Assembly (NCBI RefSeq): GCF_007786445.1
Contig: NZ_VNJI01000009.1
Span: 118,748-182,747 of the forward strand
Direction: 5' to 3'
Source: Paenibacillus cremeus
Lineage (GTDB): Bacteria > Bacillota > Bacilli > Paenibacillales > NBRC-103111
DNA length: 64,000 bases
Below are positions 18,391-27,790 of the stretch, one piece after another; the stretch's first letter is position 1; every line of letters starts with the position of its first letter. The position numbers and the translations under genes were made by a program. The notes beneath the pieces are model-generated. The model did no database searches. It saw only the letters and a list, made by a program, of their open reading frames with translations, and was not told the origin of the DNA.

Positions 18391-19647
18391 CTAGGTATTA
18401 GGGGCGGTTTCGGGCATTTTATGATTCATAATCGGAAGCATCGTCAACGCGCCCAGCAAGAATAAGACTCCGGCACCGGCGTAAATCGAGACGATTGGAA
18501 ATGCGGCCTTCAATGTACCGGCAAAAGACATAGAAACGACCATCATGCCCATAAACATCGGATTGAGCACGCCGTTCACGCGGCCGACGATGGATTCATC
18601 GGACCATTTGAGAATCATAGTGCTGATCCCGATGTGGATGCAAGGGAAGATCAACCCGTTAACAAACTGCACGACTAAGGTCAGCCCTACATTGGTAGAA
18701 TAACCAACGATCACGGTACAAACCGCACCTACAACCATACCAAAAGCGAGCAGCAGCTGAGGAGGGATCTTCTTAGCGAACATTGCGACCAGGCCGCCGC
18801 CGATCAGCATCGCTGCCCCGTTGACCATCAGGATATACTGCAAGAACGCCTCCGGCTTGCCCAGACGTTCCGTCACGATAAACAATCCCAGGGATTGAGC
18901 GATACCCACCGCAAGACCCGCCAGCGTAAAGGCCGCACCCAGCATGCGAAGCACCGGGCTATCCCATACATAGCGGAAGCCTTCGGCCAGCTCTTTTCGG
19001 AATTGCCCTTTGCCCTGCGGCTTCTGAGCTTGCTCTTGATCCGGAGGCAGCTTGACGAGCACCGCGGCGGACAACAGGAAGGCCACGCCCATCACAGCAA
19101 TAGAGAGCTCCAATCCGAAGCGGCTGTAGACAAACGTTCCCAGCATCGGCCCGAGCACCATAAAGATCGCCATCATCGACTGAAACAGCGCCATCCCTTG
19201 CTGCATCAGCTCCCCTGGTACATGCTGCTTAAACAAACGCATGCCCGACGGCTGAGAAAACTGGGACAAAATCGCCGAAACAAAGGTGACGAGAAACACT
19301 GCTTGCCATGCCCCGAAATGAATCGTAAGCAGCACCACAAAGACCGAAACGGCTGACAACAGCTCACAAATGACCATCGTCCGCTTCGGCTTCCACCGAT
19401 CGGCAAACGTACCTCCAATAAACGAAAAAACAAAGATCGGCGCAAACTCCGCCACACTGATTAAAGATATGGCATAAGGATCATTCCCTGTTTTATTTGC
19501 GACGTACAGCAGAATCGCGAAATTCCGCACCCAAATTCCGATCTGCACGAGCACATTGGACAACAAAATCGTTTGCAAAAACCGATTGCTCCAAATGCCT
19601 GGAGATCGCACTTCTTGCACTTCTTGATTCGATACAGCCAAAACCAT
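18391..19647 (-). CDS. MFS transporter (multidrug-efflux-like)
   Basis: A 418-residue major-facilitator protein with about 12 hydrophobic helices. The loop 2-3 motif is visible as GGTFADRWKPKRTMVICE (G-x-x-x-D-R-x-x-R/K-R). Overall it resembles the MFS_3/enterobactin-exporter-like group, which exports small molecules using the proton gradient. The ATG at 19647 has AAAGGAG 4 bases before it; 21 upstream in-frame codons lack a ribosome site. Single gene with its own terminator. Substrate unknown. Confidence 0.88.
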   Translation of the reverse strand: MVLAVSNQEVQEVRSPGIWSNRFLQTILLSNVLVQIGIWVRNFAILLYVANKTGNDPYAISLISVAEFAPIFVFSFIGGTFADRWKPKRTMVICELLSAVSVFVVLLTIHFGAWQAVFLVTFVSAILSQFSQPSGMRLFKQHVPGELMQQGMALFQSMMAIFMVLGPMLGTFVYSRFGLELSIAVMGVAFLLSAAVLVKLPPDQEQAQKPQGKGQFRKELAEGFRYVWDSPVLRMLGAAFTLAGLAVGIAQSLGLFIVTERLGKPEAFLQYILMVNGAAMLIGGGLVAMFAKKIPPQLLLAFGMVVGAVCTVIVGYSTNVGLTLVVQFVNGLIFPCIHIGISTMILKWSDESIVGRVNGVLNPMFMGMMVVSMSFAGTLKAAFPIVSIYAGAGVLFLLGALTMLPIMNHKMPETAPNT

Positions 19648-19754
19648 CAAGCTCCTTTCTTCTGGTACTACTGCAAGTTCCGCCCTCCATTGTAACAGTA
19701 TATACACCAAAAGGAACTGGTTTTAAATAACTATAATTAAAAACGCCCTCCACG

Positions 19755-20399
19755 TTATACTAACGATTTTCGTCTTGCTTTGGTTACATACATTTGTCGA
19801 TCGGCGATGTTCAGTAACGCATCCAGCGTTTCAGCGTCATGCGGGTATGTAGCGGTCCCAATCGAAACAGAAACATCCATGTTGAGCTGTCCCGATAAGG
19901 CTTTTAAAGCGTCTTGAATTCGTTCTATGATAACTCCACTCGTTCCATCGGAGAATGGAGAAATGATCAGAAATTCATCGCCCGCCCAACGCGCAACAAT
20001 TTCATTTTTAGTCGTACTCGACATAAAAACTTTAGCCATGTATTGGAGCACCCGATCTCCCATTTCATGTCCATACGTATCATTAATCATTTTAAAGTGG
20101 TCTACATCCATCAGAAATAAAATTAAATTCCCATTTCGCTTATCCATTTGTGCCATGATTTTGGGGAACATTTCTATGACAAATCTCCGGTTGTAAATCT
20201 CCGTCAAAATATCTTTTTCAGCATAAAATTTGACCTTATCATATTGGCCGCCCAGCCACCAGCAAACGAGCATTGCTATAATCCCTAAAAAAGGGATGCT
20301 CTCCAAAGGGTAATTGTAATAGAGATTACCATAAATCCTCATAATCCCGATCAACACCACGACAACCACCGTAATCACGATTCTTCCTGTATATTTCAT
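19755..20399 (-). CDS. Membrane-bound GGDEF-domain protein (putative diguanylate cyclase)
   Basis: A 214-residue protein with two N-terminal membrane helices (VITVVVVVLIGIMRIYG and PFLGIIAMLVCWWLGG) and a GGDEF domain: DILTEIYNRRF at its start, LFLMDVDHFKMINDTYGHEMGD (metal and substrate site) and ARWAGDEFLII. The signature reads AGDEF, which is an active variant in many cyclases. No RxxD inhibitory site is seen upstream of it. It would make the second messenger c-di-GMP. GTGGAG lies 7 bases before the ATG at 20399. Activity is likely but not proven. Confidence 0.88.
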   Translation of the reverse strand: MKYTGRIVITVVVVVLIGIMRIYGNLYYNYPLESIPFLGIIAMLVCWWLGGQYDKVKFYAEKDILTEIYNRRFVIEMFPKIMAQMDKRNGNLILFLMDVDHFKMINDTYGHEMGDRVLQYMAKVFMSSTTKNEIVARWAGDEFLIISPFSDGTSGVIIERIQDALKALSGQLNMDVSVSIGTATYPHDAETLDALLNIADRQMYVTKARRKSLV

Positions 20400-20508
20400 G
20401 GTTAAACTCCACTCTGTAGGGAATCTATCGAACGAATACAGCACCACATACCAATATATTACAACACTTTAGGTCCAAATACCTAGAAAATTAATACAAC
20501 CTGATGAA

Positions 20509-21099
20509 TCATCGCCGCGGCACATTGATTCTCCACTGATACCGAATCGCCAAAATACGAAGGACAGTTACGACTACTACAACAACAGTAAACTGCATCG
20601 AATTGGTCCAATCGAGCCACACACAGAGCCCGCAAAGTAACGTTAATACGGCATGAATCTCTTCTTTTAGTGCGAGCGGCTTGCGTCCGGCCAAGAGATC
20701 CCGAATCATCCCCCCACCCAGACCAGTGAACATACCGGATATAAGGATCACGCCTAATTGATCATAAGTATGATACGCCGATAATGCGCCTTGTAACGCG
20801 AAAGAAGCTAGTCCGATGGAATCAAATATCACTCCCCATTTTTTCCAATGATAAGTCCAGCGCTGCGGTAACAAAATAATCAGAGTCAGAGTCACAAGGA
20901 CAATCGTAATCGCCGATGGATCCCAAACCGCGGATACTGGAGCCCCAATGATCAGGTTCCTCACCACCGCTCCTCCAAAAGAAGTGGTTAAGCCAAGCAC
21001 AAAGACCCCTGCAAACGAATATCCCGCTTCAAGGGCGATAAAAGCACCGGTTGTTGCATAAGCCATAATTCCGAGGACATGCAATACCATCCAAGACAT
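20509..21099 (-). CDS. TRIC-type cation channel / UPF0126 family membrane protein
   Basis: A 196-residue membrane protein with seven hydrophobic helices built from two similar halves. Each half carries the family motif: FGGAVVRNLIIG and LGGGMIRDLLAGRKP (G-G-x-x-R-D/N). Family members are bacterial homologues of trimeric intracellular cation channels, reported to pass potassium. GGAGG sits 7 bases before the ATG at 21099. The upstream leader (21138-21245) contains an intrinsic terminator and a competing stem, so expression is probably set by transcription attenuation. Confidence 0.88.
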   Translation of the reverse strand: MSWMVLHVLGIMAYATTGAFIALEAGYSFAGVFVLGLTTSFGGAVVRNLIIGAPVSAVWDPSAITIVLVTLTLIILLPQRWTYHWKKWGVIFDSIGLASFALQGALSAYHTYDQLGVILISGMFTGLGGGMIRDLLAGRKPLALKEEIHAVLTLLCGLCVWLDWTNSMQFTVVVVVVTVLRILAIRYQWRINVPRR

Positions 21100-21137
21100 C
21101 TGGGTTCCTCCATGTGGTTTTGTTGGTTGATAAAAAT

Positions 21138-21245
21138 AAAAAAACTCCTCCCTAAGGTTACCAACCGAAAACTCGGTCCGTAATCTTAAAGAGGAGTAGT
21201 AAGTTAGCAATCGATACTAAGCTACCATTCCGTTAAGTTCCTCTT
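21138..21245 (-). promoter_or_regulatory. Attenuator/riboswitch-like leader of the TRIC gene
   Basis: On the minus strand a long hairpin (CTCCTC at 21196-21191 pairing with GAGGAG at 21150-21145, with further pairs inside) is followed by seven T residues and forms an intrinsic terminator upstream of the gene. Just 5' of it, AAGAGGA (21245-21239) can pair exactly with TCCTCTT (21195-21189), which includes the 5' strand of the terminator, enclosing about 43 nt. The two folds exclude each other. I do not recognise a known riboswitch class (purine, glycine, lysine, ydaO, M-box, T-box and others compared by eye). Confidence 0.55.
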
Positions 21246-21324
21246 CATCCTACCTCAATTTCGCCGCGACTACAATCGATAAATTTTGACACACTAATTA
21301 GAAAACGACGGGAATCAGGTCTAG

Positions 21325-21669
21325 ATGAAAAAGGAAACCCACTTCAACGATCTCATACGAAAAGTAAGAAAGGACCTCTTCGGCAAAGGTCCCGAACGGA
21401 TCCAGACAGAATTTGTCGGAAATAAAGCCATCACGATGCTGTACGGCAATCTGACCCCCACCGAAAAATTTATTTGCCGAACCCCGGAAGGAAAAGAAAT
21501 GGTTCATACCGCACGCACCAGGATGATTCAGGAGGTTTACTCGAACCAAGTCCCTGACGGCATGGAAGCACTCGCCGGCTCGAAACTGGTTTACTTATTT
21601 TCCGATATTGATATCGATCACGATGTGGCTGTTTCGGTGTTTGTTTTTGAGGATGTCATTCCACATTAA
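21325..21669 (+). CDS. MpsC/DUF2294 family protein
   Basis: A 114-residue small soluble protein with the family's pattern: FNDLIRKVRKDLFGKGPERIQTEFVGNKAITMLYG, LTPTEKFICRTPEGKEMVHTARTRMIQE and a C-terminal DIDIDHDVAVSVFVFE strand. DUF2294 proteins were renamed MpsC for their link to the membrane-potential-generating (Mps) inorganic-carbon uptake system in staphylococci; the molecular function of the solo protein is unclear. The ribosome site is weak (CAGG). It is transcribed divergently from the TRIC gene and ends at a strong terminator. Confidence 0.8.
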   Translation: MKKETHFNDLIRKVRKDLFGKGPERIQTEFVGNKAITMLYGNLTPTEKFICRTPEGKEMVHTARTRMIQEVYSNQVPDGMEALAGSKLVYLFSDIDIDHDVAVSVFVFEDVIPH

Positions 21670-21736
21670 ACATTAACTAAAGCACTTTACACAATCTGGC
21701 AACTGGAACAGGATCAACCAGAATATAAAAGCATGA

Positions 21737-21778
21737 AAGATAAGACACCATCTTAGCCGCTGGTGTCTTATCTTTATG
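21737..21778 (+). terminator. Intrinsic terminator of the MpsC-family gene
   Basis: A 15-bp perfect stem (21737-21751 with 21762-21776) with a 10-base loop and a short T tract, about 70 bases past the stop. Confidence 0.8.
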
Positions 21779-22131
21779 GTGACGCCACGCTCGCCCTAAT
21801 TGACGACGCTCGGCCCAAGGAAATCCATACGGCAGGTATGGCGGACAGCTGCAGCCACTGACTCAAGGCTGTTGTTTTACCGTACCCCCGGGAGCCGTTA
21901 CGGATGTAAGTTTGATCTTTAATCCTTTATTTAATAGCTCGGTGATCGCCGCTCGCTCAATCAGGTCATCGCGCCGCGTTTGCGGGATATGAAGTTTTAC
22001 GGAGTGGAAATAGAATCTATACATGGAGGTTGGAAGAAAAGGCTCGGTAAAAATGTTCTGACACTGTTGGCAGATGCTAAAAAAGATCCAATAGTAACAC
22101 GGCCTTAGAAACCACAACTTAGTAAGAAAAC
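21779..22131. other. Intergenic stretch with no supported gene
   Basis: About 350 bases between the MpsC terminator and the tmRNA terminator. A minus-strand frame (21863-22023) could encode about 53 residues (ends KLTSVTAPGGTVKQQP), but it has no ribosome site and no family I recognise. It may be a decayed gene remnant next to ssrA, a common integration site, but no integrase or attachment repeat is visible. Confidence 0.4.
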
Positions 22132-22162
22132 AAAAAAAGGATGCCCTCAGCGGACATCCCTT
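22132..22162 (-). terminator. Intrinsic terminator of ssrA
   Basis: Stem of 22139-22146 with 22152-22159 and a run of seven T residues on the minus strand, 17 bases after the tmRNA 3' end. Confidence 0.8.
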
Positions 22163-22176
22163 TCTGATAAACCTTA

Positions 22177-22537
22177 TGGAGACGAGGGGAGTCGAACCCC
22201 TGTCCGAAGATAACGCCACACAGGCTTCTACGGGTGTAGTCACAGTTTTGATGTCACCCGAGCATCGCCCCGTAACCGGCTATGCGTTGGGTCAGCCTGA
22301 TTGTCTTCTTCAGCTAGCCGCAGGCGGAGACTAGACAGCGTATCCCACTAAGGTTGGGCCCCTATCCCGGTACATGGGCGATACAGAGTAGGAGCTAGCT
22401 CACAGGTTATTAAGCTGCGAAAGCTAAGTTGTTGTTTTGTTTGCCATTTAATAGGCTTTAGCGTTGATGAAGCGGACGCGGCCCCGCTACCCGCAACCCA
22501 TGCTCGAACTATCCCCGTCGAATCCAAGAACGTCCCC
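22177..22537 (-). ncRNA. ssrA: tmRNA (transfer-messenger RNA)
   Basis: A one-piece tmRNA of 361 nt. The tRNA-like domain is formed by the 5' end GGGGACG with the 3' end CGTCTCC plus A, a T-arm with GGTTCGACTCC and a CCA that is not encoded. The tag reading frame starts at GGC (22445) and encodes GKQNNNLAFAA, followed by two stop codons; LAFAA-type ends mark the tagged proteins for ClpXP-type degradation. With SmpB, encoded just upstream, tmRNA frees ribosomes stalled on broken mRNAs. The order rnr-smpB-ssrA matches B. subtilis. Confidence 0.97.
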
Positions 22538-22741
22538 GCATAGGCGGGTCCCTGTAGAAGGGAACCCGAAAATAGAAAAAGTTATGGCAAAAAACTTATC
22601 TGCTAGTAAAGCATGGCGAGTACAAAACCTAATGGCTAATGGCTTGCTTCTCTGATGCCCTTTCAGTATAACACATTCACGACCAAAAGGTAGCATGACT
22701 TAATGGAAGCTATACCAGAGGATTGTCACTGCTGGCGATTC

Positions 22742-23221
22742 CTACCGAGCGACCTTCTGTTTCTCGCGAAGTGCCCGCTGGATGTCTCGCTGAGCATCAC
22801 GTTTGGCCGCGGTATCGCGCTTGTCGTACTGCTTCTTCCCTTTGCCGAGGCCGATCAGCAGCTTCGCAAAGCCGTTTCGGATATAAATCTTCAGCGGCAC
22901 GATGGTGTAGCCTTCCTGCTTGGCCAGTCCGAGCAGCTTGTTGATCTCAACCTTCTTGAGGAGGAGCTTGCGTGCCCGCGTCGGATCACTGGGATTAAAC
23001 CGATTGCCCTGCTCGAACGGACTGATATGCATGTTATGAATAAAAGCTTCCCCATTGCGAATCAGAGCAAATGCATCGCCGATGTTGGCCTTGCCGTTAC
23101 GCAGCGATTTGATCTCTGTACCGGTCAGCACCAATCCACATTCATACGTATCCTCGATAAAATAATCATGCGATGCCTTCTTGTTCTGTGCAAGAACCTT
23201 ATTGTCACTCTTCTTGCTCAT
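22742..23221 (-). CDS. smpB: SsrA-binding protein SmpB
   Basis: A 159-residue protein of the expected length. It starts [41 protein letters not shown], has the OB-fold core with [26 protein letters not shown], and ends in the basic helix ([23 protein letters not shown]) that enters the mRNA channel of the stalled ribosome. It binds the tRNA-like part of tmRNA (22177-22537) and is needed for trans-translation. A strong terminator separates it from rnr, so it probably has its own promoter. Confidence 0.97.
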   Translation of the reverse strand: MSKKSDNKVLAQNKKASHDYFIEDTYECGLVLTGTEIKSLRNGKANIGDAFALIRNGEAFIHNMHISPFEQGNRFNPSDPTRARKLLLKKVEINKLLGLAKQEGYTIVPLKIYIRNGFAKLLIGLGKGKKQYDKRDTAAKRDAQRDIQRALREKQKVAR

Positions 23222-23264
23222 CTCGCGGACTCCTCCTTCCTTGCCTCAATCAAAAAAGATCAAC

Positions 23265-23308
23265 AAAAACAAGGGATAGAGTCTATTGTATCAAACTCTA
23301 TCCCTTGA
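23265..23308 (-). terminator. Intrinsic terminator of rnr
   Basis: A 13-bp perfect stem (23270-23282 with 23295-23307) with a T-rich tract on the minus strand, between rnr and smpB. Confidence 0.85.
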
Positions 23309-23320
23309 AATCAAGCGAGG

Positions 23321-25786
23321 CTACCGCTTGATAACCTTCTTCCGCTTCTTCTTCGGCCGCCCGCCGCCGAAGCCGGAGCCGCTGCTGCCGCCGCTAGCGC
23401 CGGCGGCAGATTCCAGGGCGCGCACCTTGGCCGCGCCCGGACCCTTACCGCGGCCGCTCGGCCCACTGCCGCCCGCGCCGCCTTTACCCCCACGCGCGCG
23501 GTCGCCCCGAGGCCCGCCGCGCGCGCCAGCACCACCAGCAGCGGGCCGTCCGGCCCCGCCGCCATCTCGCGCTCCGCGGCGGTCGCCGCGGCCAGCCTGC
23601 TTGTTCTTGCGCACCGCGCCAAGAACATCGACCAGGCTGGCCCGCTGCGGCCGCGGCTTCATGTCGACCATCTCGAAGTCGATGGTCTTCTCGTCCATAT
23701 TCACGCGCGCCACGCGCACCTTCACTTCATCGCCAAGGCGATAAATTTTGGAGGTGCGCTCCCCGATCAGCGCGTGCTGCGCTTCGTGGAAGTGGTAGTA
23801 GTCGTCCGTCAGGTCGGACAGACGAATGAGCCCTTCCACGGTATTGCCCAGCTCCACGAACATCCCGAAGCTCGTGACGCTGCTGATCAGACCGTCGAAT
23901 TCCTCCCCGACCTTGTCGAGCATGAATTCGGCCTTCTTCAGCGCCTCGGTCTCCCGCTCCGCATCCACCGCGACACGCTCTCGGTCAGACGACTGCTTCG
24001 CAATATCGTCCATCCGGGAGGTCAAATACTCGTGCCGGGCATCGCTCAGCGTCCCTTCTTCCAGCACCTCGCGAATAACGCGGTGGATAATCAGGTCCGG
24101 GTAGCGGCGAATCGGCGACGTGAAGTGCGAATAATACTCTGCTGCCAAGCCGTAATGGCCGAGACTCTGGGAATCGTACACCGCCTTCTTCATCGATCGG
24201 AGCATGACCGTGCTGATAACTGTTTCTTCCTTTTTGCCCCGAATCTCTTCAAGCAGCGTCTGCAGCGCACGAGGATGCACGGTATTCCCTTTGCCGCGCA
24301 CGACATAGCCGAAGTTCGTGATGAACTCCATGAAATGCTGCAGCTTCTCCATATCCGGATCCTCATGCACCCGGTACAGGAACGGCACCTTCAGCCAGTG
24401 GAAATGCTCTGCCACTGTCTCGTTCGCCGCCAGCATGAATTCCTCAATAATCATCTCGGCAATCGTCCGGTCCCGTTTGATGATATCCGTCGGCTTGCCG
24501 GTCTCATCGACCAGAATCTTGGATTCCATAAAGTCAAAATCAATCGCACCGCGCTTCATCCGCTTCGAACGAAGCTTCATGGCGAGCTCTTCCATAAGCT
24601 TGAAATCGTCCAGTAAATAAGCATACTTCTCAACAATGTCAGGCTCCGCCTCGCCGGTCAGCAGCAGACGGACATTTTTATACGTCATCCGTTCACTCGT
24701 CTTGATCACCGAGGTAAAAATATCGTGGCGTACCACGTTCATCTGCGCGTCAAATTCCATCTCACAGGACATCGTCAGCCGGTCTACCTGTGGATTGAGC
24801 GAGCAAATCCCGTTCGACAGCCTATGCGGCAGCATCGGAATAACCCGATCCACCAAGTACACGCTGCAGCCCCGGTTATAGGCCTCTTGATCCAGCGCCG
24901 AATCCTCACGCACATAATAGCTAACATCCGCGATATGCACACCGAGCACATAGTGGCCGTTCGGCAGCCGCTTCACGTGCACCGCATCGTCCAAGTCTTT
25001 GGCGTCCTCGCCGTCGATTGTCACGATCCGTTCCCCACGCAGGTCCCGCCGTCCCTTCAGCTCATCCGGGTGAATGACCTCCGGAGCCTCCGACGCCTCC
25101 TCCATCACATCGTCAGGGAAGCTTTCCGGCAGCCCATGCTTGCGGATAATGGACAAAATATCGACACCCGGATCATTTTTATGACCCAAAATTTCAACAA
25201 CTTCCCCTTGCGCCGCGGCACGGCCTTCCGGGTACGAGACGATTTTGACGACGACCTTATGCCCATCCATCGCCCCGTTAAAGGACCCCTTCGGGATAAA
25301 AATATCCCGCACCACCCGCTTATCATCCGGGATAACAAAGGCATACTCCTCATGGGACTGGAACAGCCCGACAATCTCGGTATTGCTGCGTGATACGACC
25401 CGTACGACCTCGCCTTCCATTCGGCCGCCGGACGGGCTTTTCGAATTAATGCGGATCAGCACAATATCCCCGTTCATGGCCGTCCCCATATCATTCGCGT
25501 GAATATATACATCAGGATGGTCGCGGTCATCGGGAATGAGAAATCCGAAGCCCTTCGCATGCGCCTGCAGCTTGCCCCTCAAGAGATCCATCCGTTCCGG
25601 GACCCCATACCGGTCATTGCGTGTGCGCAGAATCAACCCTTCATTTTCTAACGCATTGAGCAGCTTCAAGAACTCCTTAAAATCCTGCGCGCTCTCCAGT
25701 TCAAAATGCTTTTCCAACTCTTGATACGTCATCGGCTTATACGCCGTTTCTTTCATAAATTCAATTAACGCTTCGCGTGTGATCAT
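23321..25786 (-). CDS. rnr: Ribonuclease R
   Basis: An 821-residue 3'-5' exoribonuclease that digests structured RNA and acts with tmRNA in clearing faulty messages. In order: N-terminal helix-turn-helix-like segment ([22 protein letters not shown]), two cold-shock domains ([21 protein letters not shown]), the RNB catalytic domain with the Asp cluster [16 protein letters not shown] and [16 protein letters not shown], and an S1 domain ([24 protein letters not shown]). The last ~90 residues are an Arg/Gly/Ala-rich tail ending [10 protein letters not shown], encoded by DNA far richer in G+C than the flanks. ATG 25786 is preferred to GTG 25795. The 5' end overlaps the esterase gene by 26 bases. 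Confidence 0.97.
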   Translation of the reverse strand: MITREALIEFMKETAYKPMTYQELEKHFELESAQDFKEFLKLLNALENEGLILRTRNDRYGVPERMDLLRGKLQAHAKGFGFLIPDDRDHPDVYIHANDMGTAMNGDIVLIRINSKSPSGGRMEGEVVRVVSRSNTEIVGLFQSHEEYAFVIPDDKRVVRDIFIPKGSFNGAMDGHKVVVKIVSYPEGRAAAQGEVVEILGHKNDPGVDILSIIRKHGLPESFPDDVMEEASEAPEVIHPDELKGRRDLRGERIVTIDGEDAKDLDDAVHVKRLPNGHYVLGVHIADVSYYVREDSALDQEAYNRGCSVYLVDRVIPMLPHRLSNGICSLNPQVDRLTMSCEMEFDAQMNVVRHDIFTSVIKTSERMTYKNVRLLLTGEAEPDIVEKYAYLLDDFKLMEELAMKLRSKRMKRGAIDFDFMESKILVDETGKPTDIIKRDRTIAEMIIEEFMLAANETVAEHFHWLKVPFLYRVHEDPDMEKLQHFMEFITNFGYVVRGKGNTVHPRALQTLLEEIRGKKEETVISTVMLRSMKKAVYDSQSLGHYGLAAEYYSHFTSPIRRYPDLIIHRVIREVLEEGTLSDARHEYLTSRMDDIAKQSSDRERVAVDAERETEALKKAEFMLDKVGEEFDGLISSVTSFGMFVELGNTVEGLIRLSDLTDDYYHFHEAQHALIGERTSKIYRLGDEVKVRVARVNMDEKTIDFEMVDMKPRPQRASLVDVLGAVRKNKQAGRGDRRGARDGGGAGRPAAGGAGARGGPRGDRARGGKGGAGGSGPSGRGKGPGAAKVRALESAAGASGGSSGSGFGGGRPKKKRKKVIKR

Positions 25787-26615
25787 CAATGTCACCTGCC
25801 TCTTCTACTATAGTATATGGTACTTCACTCACCGCCGCCTGTTTCCATGCCCCCAATTGCGTAACGGTTTCAATAAATTGGTGAATATCTTCGTATACCT
25901 GCGCCCATTCTTCTTCCAGCAAAATGGAATGCGAAGTACGCGAATAATACGTCACCTGCCGCAAAGGGGATGCTACCTTCGAGTAGATATAGTCTGCGCT
26001 CCGTCTGGGTATGACCAGATTGTCACGCTCGCCCTGCCCGATAAAGATAGGTACCCTCACTTGATCCAGGCTTGATTTCACCAGCTTCAGCAGCTTGCGC
26101 AGATGGACTACGCACGGCACTGGAGCCCTGTCATATGTACAAGCCTCTTCAATGATATGAGCGGCTACCGTTGGTTTTTTATCTACATATTTAATAAAAT
26201 ACTGCGCGAGCACAGCAAGAACGGTCTTCCAGGTGGTAAAAAAAATGGGTGCAGACAACGTCACCACCCCGCTGAGCATGCGTTCCATGGACAGCTTCAA
26301 GGCAAGCAGCCCGCCCATCGAGTGCCCAATGGCAAAAATGCGCTTCTTTTCCTTATTCCGAATGTCATCATAGCTCTTCAGCACGGCGTTATGCCAATCG
26401 TCCCAGCCCGTCTTGATCATATCCTCCGGCGTCGTTCCATGCCCCGGCAGCAAAATCCCCCGCACCGTGTAGCCCAAATCGTTCATAAAATAGCCTATAC
26501 GGCGAAATTCGGATGGAGATCCGGTGAAGCCGTGAATCATCAGCAGCTCCGTTAATGCGCGGTCCCCGTGTCCATGAAGAATAAAAGGCTCTGGAGTTCT
26601 ATAGATCCGTGTCAT
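25761..26615 (-). CDS. Alpha/beta hydrolase, carboxylesterase (YvaK/Est-like)
   Basis: A 284-residue esterase of the monoglyceride-lipase/carboxylesterase Est30 group. The nucleophile elbow is [14 protein letters not shown], the acid is in [11 protein letters not shown], and the His in [28 protein letters not shown] forms the oxyanion-hole region. It hydrolyses short acyl esters. GGAGG lies 7 bases before the ATG. Its position between secG and rnr is the same as that of yvaK in B. subtilis, and it overlaps rnr by 26 bases, so they form an operon. Confidence 0.9.
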   Translation of the reverse strand: MTRIYRTPEPFILHGHGDRALTELLMIHGFTGSPSEFRRIGYFMNDLGYTVRGILLPGHGTTPEDMIKTGWDDWHNAVLKSYDDIRNKEKKRIFAIGHSMGGLLALKLSMERMLSGVVTLSAPIFFTTWKTVLAVLAQYFIKYVDKKPTVAAHIIEEACTYDRAPVPCVVHLRKLLKLVKSSLDQVRVPIFIGQGERDNLVIPRRSADYIYSKVASPLRQVTYYSRTSHSILLEEEWAQVYEDIHQFIETVTQLGAWKQAAVSEVPYTIVEEAGDIDDHTRSVN

Positions 26616-26640
26616 CCGCCCGCCTCCATTCCGGCATAAA

Positions 26641-26676
26641 AGAAAAAACAGCAGGAGTATCTTTCCCCTGCTGTCC
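26641..26676 (-). terminator. Intrinsic terminator downstream of secG
   Basis: Stem of 26648-26655 with 26667-26674 and a T tract on the minus strand, between secG and the esterase gene. Confidence 0.8.
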
Positions 26677-26687
26677 TCGTTTTATGT

Positions 26688-26927
26688 TTAAGCGGATTTT
26701 ACAAAGAAAGCCACAACCAAAGACAAAATAAAGAACACAGCGGCAAGACCCATCGTCAGACGGGACAAGAACAGCTCTAAACCGCGTGCCTTCTGCTTAC
26801 CGAACAGATGCTCTGCGCCGCCGGAGATGGCACCGGATAAGCCTGCGCTTTTCCCTGGCTGCAGCAACACTGCTGCAATCAAGCCCAGCGAAGCGATCAC
26901 CAGTATAATCTTCAATGCGATTTCCAT
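26688..26927 (-). CDS. secG: Preprotein translocase subunit SecG
   Basis: A 79-residue membrane protein with two transmembrane helices (LKIILVIASLGLIAAVLLQ and LTMGLAAVFFILSLVVAFFV) joined by the conserved loop GKSAGLSGAISGGAEHLFGKQKARGLE. It binds SecYE and assists SecA-driven protein export. AGGAGG precedes the ATG. It starts the secG-esterase-rnr-smpB-ssrA block, although a terminator follows it at once. Confidence 0.97.
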   Translation of the reverse strand: MEIALKIILVIASLGLIAAVLLQPGKSAGLSGAISGGAEHLFGKQKARGLELFLSRLTMGLAAVFFILSLVVAFFVKSA

Positions 26928-27076
26928 GATTCCACCTCCTGCAAGTTCGTTGCAACTGCTCGTCCGACATCAGGTCGGCAGCTGTCAACATGTGGCCTAT
27001 TAGTCCTGAAAATAGACAGCATTTGTATTATATCACAGAAAAATAAAACTGACAAATCACGAAGATGATCTGTCAG

Positions 27077-27772
27077 CTATTCATACTGTACCCTCTGCCC
27101 TTCGGGGCGTCTGGATTTTTTTCTCCCGCCGATAAAATGCTTCAACGCCCGCGCCGCGCACCATAGAGAGAACAGCGTGAAGAACAGCGCCCACCCAATG
27201 GCCGGAACCGGCGTGACATGACTCAGGTTCGTGGCATCGCCTGCTTTGGCCGGATCATCCCACGCATACAGAATGAGCGAGAACGGACCGAAGACCGACT
27301 CTTCAAGCGTCAAGAAGGCTAACAGCATATAGTAGATATCCATCAACCATCGCGGCATAAAGGAAAGCATGATGACATTCAAAATCACGAAGCCGATCAG
27401 CCACATCATGCCGAACTCGTTACGCACAAACAGCACTAGCGCCAAAATTGCAATGATGGTCATGATCTGCAAGCCGAGCCGCTGCCGTTCCTTAGCCCAC
27501 TGCCGGAACATAAATAACGCAAACAAAGAAGCGGTCATGTACCCTGCCAGTGCAATCGGGATGAGGCTCCAGCCCTTCGTTACCTGCGAGTACGTTACCC
27601 CGCTGTGGTTAGCGAACAGCTCAATGGACCTCACTTTGCCCGACAGCAGCAGGGTCACCACCGCATGGCCAAACTCGTGGATCAATGTATCGAGATTGCG
27701 AAAAAAATCATGGAAGGGAATCAAATGCGTAAGAAAAGCCGACACGATCAGAAACAGGATTGTTCTTATCAT
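27077..27772 (-). CDS. M50-family membrane metalloprotease (M50B-like)
   Basis: A 231-residue membrane protein with about five helices. The zinc-protease motif HEFGH (IHEFGHAVVTLLLSGKV) is in the first third, as in the M50B peptidase-like family; a second metal ligand may be Asp in DIYYML or WDDP. Members cut within membranes or are only presumed peptidases. It stands alone between secG and eno, with a long inverted repeat in its upstream region. The site of action is the cytoplasmic membrane; the substrate is unknown. Confidence 0.82.
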   Translation of the reverse strand: MIRTILFLIVSAFLTHLIPFHDFFRNLDTLIHEFGHAVVTLLLSGKVRSIELFANHSGVTYSQVTKGWSLIPIALAGYMTASLFALFMFRQWAKERQRLGLQIMTIIAILALVLFVRNEFGMMWLIGFVILNVIMLSFMPRWLMDIYYMLLAFLTLEESVFGPFSLILYAWDDPAKAGDATNLSHVTPVPAIGWALFFTLFSLWCAARALKHFIGGRKKSRRPEGQRVQYE

Positions 27773-27790
27773 CCGATTCCCTCCGGGAGT

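Noticed and set aside
21863..22243. Minus-strand open frame of 126 codons across the tmRNA 3' part
   Set aside because: Its first half overlaps ssrA and its terminator; the rest has no ribosome site and no recognisable family.
22177..22537. Integrated element at ssrA
   Set aside because: No integrase, no duplicated tmRNA 3' end and no change to foreign genes; the flanking order rnr-smpB-ssrA is ancestral.
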